From the NCBI RefSeq assembly GCF_023062595.1, contig NZ_JALLAN010000026.1, positions 1 through 36,370 on the forward strand: 36,370 nt of DNA. Reading direction: 5' to 3'. Shown here one piece after another: positions 31,795-36,370 of this stretch; position 1 is the stretch's first letter, and each line of letters opens with the position of its first letter. The notes under the pieces are model-generated. The model saw nothing but the letters and a program-made list of their open reading frames with translations, had not been told where the DNA came from and ran no database searches. The DNA is from Arthrobacter rhizosphaerae. Lineage in GTDB: Bacteria > Actinomycetota > Actinomycetes > Actinomycetales > Micrococcaceae. Position numbers and translations under genes: made by a program.

Positions 31795-33276
31795 ATGCTG
31801 ACCCTTAGTGACAAATCCCTTCCGGCGCTCTCGTCTTCTTTAACCACGCCCCGCTATGACCGTTCCCGCCTTACCGCGGGCATTGTCCACTTCGGCGTGG
31901 GCGGCTTCCACCGCGCTCACCAGGCCATGTACCTGGACCGGCTAATGAACGCCGGCAAGGCGCAGGACTGGGCAATCTGTGGTGTCGGTGTCCTGCCCTC
32001 AGATGCACGTATGAAAAAGGTGATGGACGATCAGGACTGCCTCTACACCCTGGTCGTGAAAAACCCGGACGGAAGCCGGGAAGGGCGGGTCATCGGCTCT
32101 ATCATCGAATACCTCTTCGCCCCGGAGGATCCGGAGGCCGTCATTGAGAAGATGGCCTCTGAGGAAATCCGAATCGTCTCGCTCACTGTCACCGAAGGCG
32201 GCTACAACTTCCATCACGTTACTGGCGACTTCGACGCGGACAATCCCGATGTGCTGCACGATCTTCAGCCCGGAGCAGCGCCGCAGACAACCTTCGGCCT
32301 CATCACGGAGGCACTCGCCAGGCGGCGGGCACGCGGGCTCATGCCTTTCACAGTCATGTCCTGCGACAATATCCAAGCCAACGGTCATGTTGCCCAGAAA
32401 ATGTTCACGGCCTTTGCCCGACTCAAAGACCCGGCTTTGGGGGAGTGGGTGGCAAACAACGTCCCCTTTCCTAACAGCATGGTGGATCGCATCACACCGG
32501 TGACCGCTGAGGCAGAGCGCGCCGCCATCGCCGAGGAATTCGGTATCAACGATTCCTGGCCCGTGGTGTGCGAACCGTTCGAGCAATGGGTCCTCGAGGA
32601 CCATTTCAACCTCGGACGCCCGCCGCTTGAAGAGGCCGGGGTCCAGCTCGTGCACGACGTAGAACCATACGAACTCATGAAGCTCCGCCTGCTCAACGCC
32701 AGCCACCAGGGCATGTGCTACTTCGGCTACCTCGCCGGTTACCGGTACGCGCATGAAGTCGCCCAGGACGATTTGTTCGCTCAGTTCCTGCTTGACTACA
32801 TGGACAAAGAAGCAACACCGACACTGCAGCCGGTTCCCGGGATCAATCTCGACGATTACAAGCGCACGCTCATCGAGCGTTTCTCGAACGAACACGTCAA
32901 GGACACGCTGACCCGGTTGTGCGCGGAAAGCTCGGACAGGATTCCCAAGTGGCTCCTGCCTGTCATACGCAGGAATCTGGAGAACGGCGGCGAAATTCAG
33001 CGGTCCGCAGCCATCGTCGCCAGCTGGGCCCGCTACGACGAAGGTGTTGACGAGCAGGGAAACCCCATCGACATCATTGACAGGCTTAAGGAGCCGTTGA
33101 TTGCGGCAGCGAAGCTGCAGCACGAGAATCCGTTGGCATTTGTCTCTGACCCGGACATCTTTGGCGACCTGAAAAACAGCCCTCGCTTCGTAGCGGCGTA
33201 CCTTGAGGCCCTCCAGGACCTCCACTCCGGGGGCGCCAGGACTGCACTGGAACGTCTGAGGCTACCGTCCAAGTAG
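31795..33276 (+). CDS. Mannitol 2-dehydrogenase (polyol-specific long-chain dehydrogenase)
   Basis: 493 residues, the family length. The NAD-binding segment GVGGFHRAH (34-42) and the catalytic set MKLRLLNASH with Lys296, Asn301 and His304, plus Asn191, correspond with a one-residue shift to the residues I recall for Pseudomonas fluorescens mannitol 2-dehydrogenase. It oxidises D-mannitol to D-fructose with NAD, in the cytoplasm and without metal. It is last in the polyol operon and supplies fructose to the PfkB kinase. D-arabinitol or fructuronate family members are alternatives, but transporter, kinase and sorbitol-type dehydrogenase favour mannitol. No clear terminator follows. Confidence 0.92.
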   Translation: MLTLSDKSLPALSSSLTTPRYDRSRLTAGIVHFGVGGFHRAHQAMYLDRLMNAGKAQDWAICGVGVLPSDARMKKVMDDQDCLYTLVVKNPDGSREGRVIGSIIEYLFAPEDPEAVIEKMASEEIRIVSLTVTEGGYNFHHVTGDFDADNPDVLHDLQPGAAPQTTFGLITEALARRRARGLMPFTVMSCDNIQANGHVAQKMFTAFARLKDPALGEWVANNVPFPNSMVDRITPVTAEAERAAIAEEFGINDSWPVVCEPFEQWVLEDHFNLGRPPLEEAGVQLVHDVEPYELMKLRLLNASHQGMCYFGYLAGYRYAHEVAQDDLFAQFLLDYMDKEATPTLQPVPGINLDDYKRTLIERFSNEHVKDTLTRLCAESSDRIPKWLLPVIRRNLENGGEIQRSAAIVASWARYDEGVDEQGNPIDIIDRLKEPLIAAAKLQHENPLAFVSDPDIFGDLKNSPRFVAAYLEALQDLHSGGARTALERLRLPSK

Positions 33277-33337
33277 TCGCCATGCTCAACGTACTTGGAA
33301 TCGTGCTGCCTCGAAATCATCGCAATAATGCGACAGG

Positions 33338-33619
33338 CATCCCGATGTTCAGTGGACACTCGATGAAACAATCATGGAAGGAAACACGGTAGCCGCGAGA
33401 TTTGTCTTGGAAGGAACACATCGTGGAGACTTCCTGGGTGTACCGGCAACTGGAAAATCGATCCAGTCTGAGGCGATGAACATTTATGGCTTCACGAACG
33501 ATCAAATCACCGAAGAGCACGGACTCCCCGACCTATTCGGGCTGATGATGCAAATCCAGCCCACGGTCTCACCAGCGGCGGCCAGAACTAGAGCAGCAAC
33601 GAGAGTACCCCCGCAGTAA
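33338..33619 (+). pseudogene. N-terminally truncated SnoaL-like/ester cyclase remnant
   Basis: Frame homology starts at about 33338 (HPDVQWTLDETIMEGNTVAARF) right after an in-frame stop and continues LEGTHRGDFLGVPATGKS and ITEEHGLPDLFGLMMQI, the conserved C-terminal part of SnoaL-like polyketide/ester cyclases. The N-terminal half (about 50 residues) is missing, and the C-terminus runs into unrelated sequence. An ATG at 33374 could give an 81-residue product, but it would lack half the fold. It is not part of the polyol pathway. Confidence 0.6.
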
Positions 33620-33805
33620 GTTGGAATCGTTGGCTTCCACGCTCAGACATAGATTGCGACCTTGGATTTCCCAGTCCTTCCGGACGGAATCAAAGCAGGA
33701 ACCGGTTCTCATCTATTTGAACCCGTCCTGTCCTAATGCTGATAGTCAACGTTTCGTCGCCGTCGCCGGTAACGGAGCCTGCATATTCCCCCAACTGGTC
33801 GTCAC

Positions 33806-33828
33806 TGGTACTGATTTGGTACCATGGT
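33806..33828. promoter_or_regulatory. Candidate toxin-antitoxin operator
   Basis: TGGTAC occurs at 33806-33811 and 33817-33822, one helical turn apart, and the second runs into the palindrome ACCATGGT (33821-33828), all just before the antitoxin start. This fits autorepression by a ribbon-helix-helix antitoxin. Confidence 0.35.
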
Positions 33829-33831
33829 GCT

Positions 33832-34038
33832 ATGGCAATGAATCTGCGTGTCCCCGAAGATCTGGATCGGCGTTTGGACCAGCTTGCGGCCGAGGAACAC
33901 ACGTCTAAGTCTGCGTTGCTGCTCCAGGGTGCCGAGCTTGTGCTCCAGCGTCATCGGCGCCGCCGTGACATTGGCGAGGGCCTTGATTTTGTCATAAGCC
34001 ATGACGCTGAGCTTTTGACGCGCCTTGAGGATGCGTGA
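33832..34038 (+). CDS. Antitoxin of a Phd/Doc-type module (ribbon-helix-helix)
   Basis: 68-residue acidic/basic small protein. The first 40 residues (MNLRVPEDLDRRLDQLAAEEHTSKSALLLQGAELVLQ) form a ribbon-helix-helix DNA-binding domain. The tail (GLDFVISHDAELLTRLEDA) is suited to cover the toxin active site. The ATG at 33832 or 33838 may be used. The toxin start overlaps its stop (GTGA). It neutralises the Doc-like toxin and probably represses its own promoter. Confidence 0.82.
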   Translation: MAMNLRVPEDLDRRLDQLAAEEHTSKSALLLQGAELVLQRHRRRRDIGEGLDFVISHDAELLTRLEDA

Positions 34039-34403
34039 CCAGGTACCTCGAGATCGAGGACGCGCTGCAGGTTGTTGACCGGTACGGTTTTCATATCCGC
34101 GACATCGGGCTCCTCGCCTCGGCACTGGCACGGCCGACCACCACGGTCATGGGTGTGGAGGCGTATCCGCAGTTAGCGGCGAAGGCGGCGGCTCTCCTGG
34201 AGTCGGTGGCGCGGTTCCATCCCCTGATCGACGGCAACAAGCGTACGGCGTGGACGCTGATGGTCCTGATGCTCTGGATCAACGGCTACAGGCATGACTT
34301 CAGCACAGACGAGGCCTTCAATCTCGTCGTTGGGGTGGCCGCCGGCGTCGTCTCCCTGCAGGACAGTGCGGAGTTGATTGCCTCGCATCTCGTGAAACGG
34401 TAG
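34035..34403 (+). CDS. doc: Doc-family toxin (Fic fold)
   Basis: 122 residues, GTG start overlapping the antitoxin stop. It carries the Fic/Doc core HPLIDGNKR (62-70) followed by TAWTLMVL. As in phage P1 Doc, the motif is the short kinase-type version (His-x3-Asp-x2-Lys). Doc inactivates elongation factor Tu by phosphorylation; the same activity is inferred. It lies 50 bp from the left end of the second 0.5-kb element. A scrap of a related doc gene is at 9890. Confidence 0.92.
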   Translation: MTRYLEIEDALQVVDRYGFHIRDIGLLASALARPTTTVMGVEAYPQLAAKAAALLESVARFHPLIDGNKRTAWTLMVLMLWINGYRHDFSTDEAFNLVVGVAAGVVSLQDSAELIASHLVKR

Positions 34404-34410
34404 CAGTGCA

Positions 34411-34448
34411 TTTTGCCTGCAGCTCCGAAGTGCTTGGAACAGGCAAAA
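34411..34448 (+). terminator. Possible terminator hairpin after doc
   Basis: TTTTGCCTG (34411-34419) and CAGGCAAAA (34440-34448) form a perfect 9-bp inverted repeat with a 20-base loop, 7 bp after the doc stop. There is no T run on the plus side, so its strength as a terminator is doubtful. Its right arm runs into the A-tract that borders the repeat element. Confidence 0.4.
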
Positions 34449-34451
34449 AGT

Positions 34452-34956
34452 AAGTGTGGACAATGTCCACACTTTTGGCTTCGGACGGGGTCGTACATCG
34501 GCCGGACTGGCTCGGATTGCCTATGTTTTCGGGAGTTCCCAGTGTTTGCAGGGCTGGAATGCGGTTCTTGTCCCACCTCGGGCACAGCAGATCCCCTCGT
34601 CGGAGGGGGTTTTTGCTTTAACGTGTGTACAAAGCTTGTGGTGGCGTCCCTCTGACGCTGGTGCGCGGGCTGTGGCCTGGCCGCCGCGGTGGCCTATTCA
34701 AGTGTGGGGTGGCGGGTTCAAGTCCCTGGCTAGTGGGCTCTCCGGCTGCTGTGATGCGGCTATCCGTCCTCTTTTCTGTCTTCTTCGACGGGCCCTATTG
34801 GCCATCAGACATTCATGGCTTGGCATCCTGCTGTCGACATGACCAAGCGGAATTTCGTTGTAGGTGTTCCGTCCGTTAGTTGCTTCTCTGTGAACTCAGG
34901 CATGGCGGTAGCAGCGTTTTGTCCGGTCAAAGGGGGTGTGGACAGTGTCCACACTT
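34452..34956. repeat. Palindrome-bounded 0.5-kb element, copy 2
   Basis: The left palindrome (34452-34474) is identical to that of copy 1. The right one is GTGTGGACA / TGTCCACAC around a central G (34936-34954). Palindrome centres are 482 bp apart (489 in copy 1). The left 280-300 bp closely matches copy 1, including the tRNA-like tail, here with a mutated T-loop (GGTTCTTGTCC at 34563-34573). The right part is diverged. The outermost sequence also forms an inverted pair, GCAAAAAG left and CTTTTTGC right. It encodes no transposase. Confidence 0.75.
34591..34614 (+). terminator. Intrinsic terminator inside element copy 2
   Basis: ATCCCCTC (34591-34598), loop GTCG, GAGGGGGT (34603-34610), then TTTT. 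One A-U/U-A step has become a G-U wobble relative to copy 1, so pairing is preserved. Confidence 0.75.
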
Positions 34957-35424
34957 AACTCTGCTTTTTGCTGCTGTTCTTTCGGGCTTCGCTATTGAAT
35001 TTTCGTTCTCCCATCCATGCGATCTATGCGGAATGACTCATAGGATGGCGGCTATCGGCCTGCCCAGTGATTGCGACCCGTGGACCTTCTCGTTGCAGAT
35101 GCGTTTGGGACTGGCCAAGGCAAAGAGTGGGCTCAAAGAGAAGAGGGCCGGACAGAGCGTCAGCCCCGGGATCCTCTCCGCCGCCCCGGCCAGATCAACA
35201 GGAGCATGGGGGAGTGAGTTGCCGACGGAGTCCTGCGAAGTGCGCCTGCCAGGAGCTACGGGTCAGAGGGAAACAAAAAAGTGGAGCTGGCATTGCCCGG
35301 CGAACGCAGTATGCCCCTCTCCCCGTCAGAAGAACTGTGACCGGAAGGCTCGAACGTCATCTTGAAGCAGGTACTCGAGAAAGCGTAGTACAAGAGCACC
35401 AAATGAGAGACGTACGCTGGAATC
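34957..35424. other. Unassigned region before the hydrolase gene
   Basis: About 470 bp with no gene I can support. A weak promoter for the hydrolase may be TTGAAG near 35363 with TAGTAC 18 bp further on, but the match is poor. Confidence 0.4.
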
Positions 35425-36240
35425 ATGGCCACCGTGAACGCCAACGGCATCGATCTTTACTATGAGGAGTCAGGGGATGGGACCCCCATCCTCGGTATCC
35501 ATGGGACCCCCAGTTCGGCCGCCCTGTGGGAGGATGCAGCAGCAGTCCTGGCCAAACACGGCCGATGCATCATCTACGACCGTCGAGGGTTTCACCGCAG
35601 CGAGCGACCGGATCCGTTCGAGAAGAGCGACCTGGCGGAACAGGTCGACGATGCCGCAGCTCTGCTTGATGCCCTGTCGGCCACGCCCGCCGTGGTCATC
35701 GGCCGCAGCACCGGCGGTCAGATCGCCCTGGAACTCGCGCGACGCCACCCGAGCCGCGTGGAAGCCCTGGTGTTGCTGGAAGCTGCGGTGTTCACGATAG
35801 ATCCTGAGGCCAGCGCCTGGGCCGCCGAACTCCGCCGCACCGTCCTGCGGGCGGCACAGAAGGATCCATACTCCGTTGCCGAGACCGTCTTACGCATTGC
35901 GTTGGGCGACCAAGTCTGGGATTCCCTGCCCCCGGAACTCAAGCAAATGTTCGCCAGGAGCAGCCCCGCAGTGCTCGCGGAGATCAGGGGCACGGGTCTG
36001 GATCTTAGCGCGGAGAGCCTCGTGCTCACCGAGCAGGACCTGGCGGAAATAGCCCAACCGACATTGATCGTCTCCTCCGAGGACTCACCGGACGTCCTAC
36101 GGCTGGTCAATTCACACCTGGCAAAGGGGCTACCACACGCTGAGACGCTACTCGTCACGGGCGGCCACCTCATCAATCCCGCGCACCCAGGCGTACTGGA
36201 CTTCATCGACCGACTGAGCGGCCGGCCGTCGCCCCCTTAG
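35425..36240 (+). CDS. Alpha/beta hydrolase
   Basis: 271 residues of the alpha/beta-hydrolase fold. HGTPSS (26-31) forms the oxyanion region, GRSTGG contains the nucleophile Ser95, and VTGGHLINPAHPG carries the C-terminal catalytic His. The acid is likely in SSEDSPDVLRL. No signal peptide is seen, so it is cytoplasmic. It stands alone between the repeat element and an IS110-type transposase, so substrate and pathway are unknown (esterase, lactonase or haloperoxidase-like are all possible). Confidence 0.88.
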   Translation: MATVNANGIDLYYEESGDGTPILGIHGTPSSAALWEDAAAVLAKHGRCIIYDRRGFHRSERPDPFEKSDLAEQVDDAAALLDALSATPAVVIGRSTGGQIALELARRHPSRVEALVLLEAAVFTIDPEASAWAAELRRTVLRAAQKDPYSVAETVLRIALGDQVWDSLPPELKQMFARSSPAVLAEIRGTGLDLSAESLVLTEQDLAEIAQPTLIVSSEDSPDVLRLVNSHLAKGLPHAETLLVTGGHLINPAHPGVLDFIDRLSGRPSPP

Positions 36241-36267
36241 CATGGGGGGGTGCCTCTATGTTTTTCG

Positions 36268-36370
36268 TCAAGCCGCTGACGGCAGATTCCGTGGTTCCGG
36301 TTCCTGGTAGAGGGTTCCGTCTCGGAGCATGGCGAAGAGGACGTCTGAGCGGCGGCGTGCGAGGGCGATG
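36268..36370 (-). CDS. IS110-family transposase, C-terminal end only (gene continues past window)
   Basis: Minus strand reads IALARRRSDVLFAMLRDGTLYQEP and stops at 36268. This is the characteristic C-terminus of the transposase_20 domain of IS110/IS116/IS902 elements, DEDD recombinases that use a bridge RNA. The rest lies beyond 36370. The 27 bp between its stop and the hydrolase stop shows no obvious terminal repeat, as expected for this family. Confidence 0.8.
   Translation of the reverse strand, partial: IALARRRSDVLFAMLRDGTLYQEPEPRNLPSAA

Noticed and set aside
25704..33276. Maltose or generic sugar transporter assignment for the ABC genes
   Set aside because: The same operon encodes mannitol 2-dehydrogenase and a sorbitol-type dehydrogenase, which fit polyols better. 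No glycosidase is present.
33374..33619. Intact 81-residue SnoaL-like protein
   Set aside because: Homology continues upstream of the ATG to an in-frame stop and lacks the N-terminal half of the fold, so it is better explained as a remnant.

Overview
The window comes from a high-GC Gram-positive bacterium, most likely an actinomycete of the Arthrobacter/Micrococcaceae type. This is inferred from the Mycobacterium-like leucine-degradation gene order, the Corynebacterium-like divergent lrp/brnFE arrangement, frequent GTG/TTG starts with stop/start overlaps, and gene content typical of soil actinomycetes. No rRNA, intact tRNA or CRISPR array is visible.

Layout. (1) 1-4331, plus strand: the end of a branched-chain (leucine-type) acyl-CoA degradation operon: biotin-carboxylase subunit, acyl-CoA dehydrogenase, MaoC-type hydratase and CitE-like lyase, closed by a strong terminator. 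(2) 4498-7209, minus: etfB-etfA followed by a six-helix cytochrome b, a plausible route for electrons from the acyl-CoA dehydrogenase into the membrane. (3) 7512-9671, minus: a glycogen-debranching/amylo-alpha-1,6-glucosidase-like protein. (4) 10355-13541, plus: a sugar catabolic operon (Gfo/Idh/MocA dehydrogenase, TIM-barrel isomerase, second Gfo/Idh/MocA dehydrogenase) behind a perfect palindrome, with a decayed GntR fragment at its end. (5) 13542-15880: a junction zone with no intact gene. It holds two 192-bp copies of a hairpin element, a 0.5-kb palindrome-bounded element, and gene stubs of DUF4192 and tartrate dehydrogenase. (6) 15914-20551: a D-tartrate operon (tarD, dctA, 2-hydroxyacid dehydrogenase, truncated tartrate dehydrogenase), divergent from a GntR regulator, with three CTTATAAG operators between them. 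(7) 20740-24430: a TetR fragment, brnFE with divergent lrp, and a DMT exporter divergent from a LysR regulator. (8) 24473-33276: a polyol (mannitol/sorbitol) locus. An AraC regulator is divergent from an ABC transporter without ATPase, a zinc polyol dehydrogenase, a P-loop kinase, a PfkB sugar kinase and mannitol 2-dehydrogenase. (9) 33338-36370: a SnoaL remnant, a Phd/Doc-type toxin-antitoxin pair, a second copy of the 0.5-kb element, an alpha/beta hydrolase and the 3' end of an IS110-family transposase.

Functionally the window is catabolic: leucine-type acids feed acyl-CoA dehydrogenase and ETF, tartrate goes to oxaloacetate, and polyols go through fructose to fructose phosphate. Each uptake module sits beside its own regulator, and several have recognisable candidate operators.

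The least explained part is the repeat set. Two direct copies of the 0.5-kb element (14572 and 34452) bracket about 19.9 kb carrying the tartrate, export and polyol modules, with a toxin-antitoxin pair just inside the right copy. Gene fragments cluster near these edges. This looks like a mobile or once-mobile accessory block, but no recombinase is visible.
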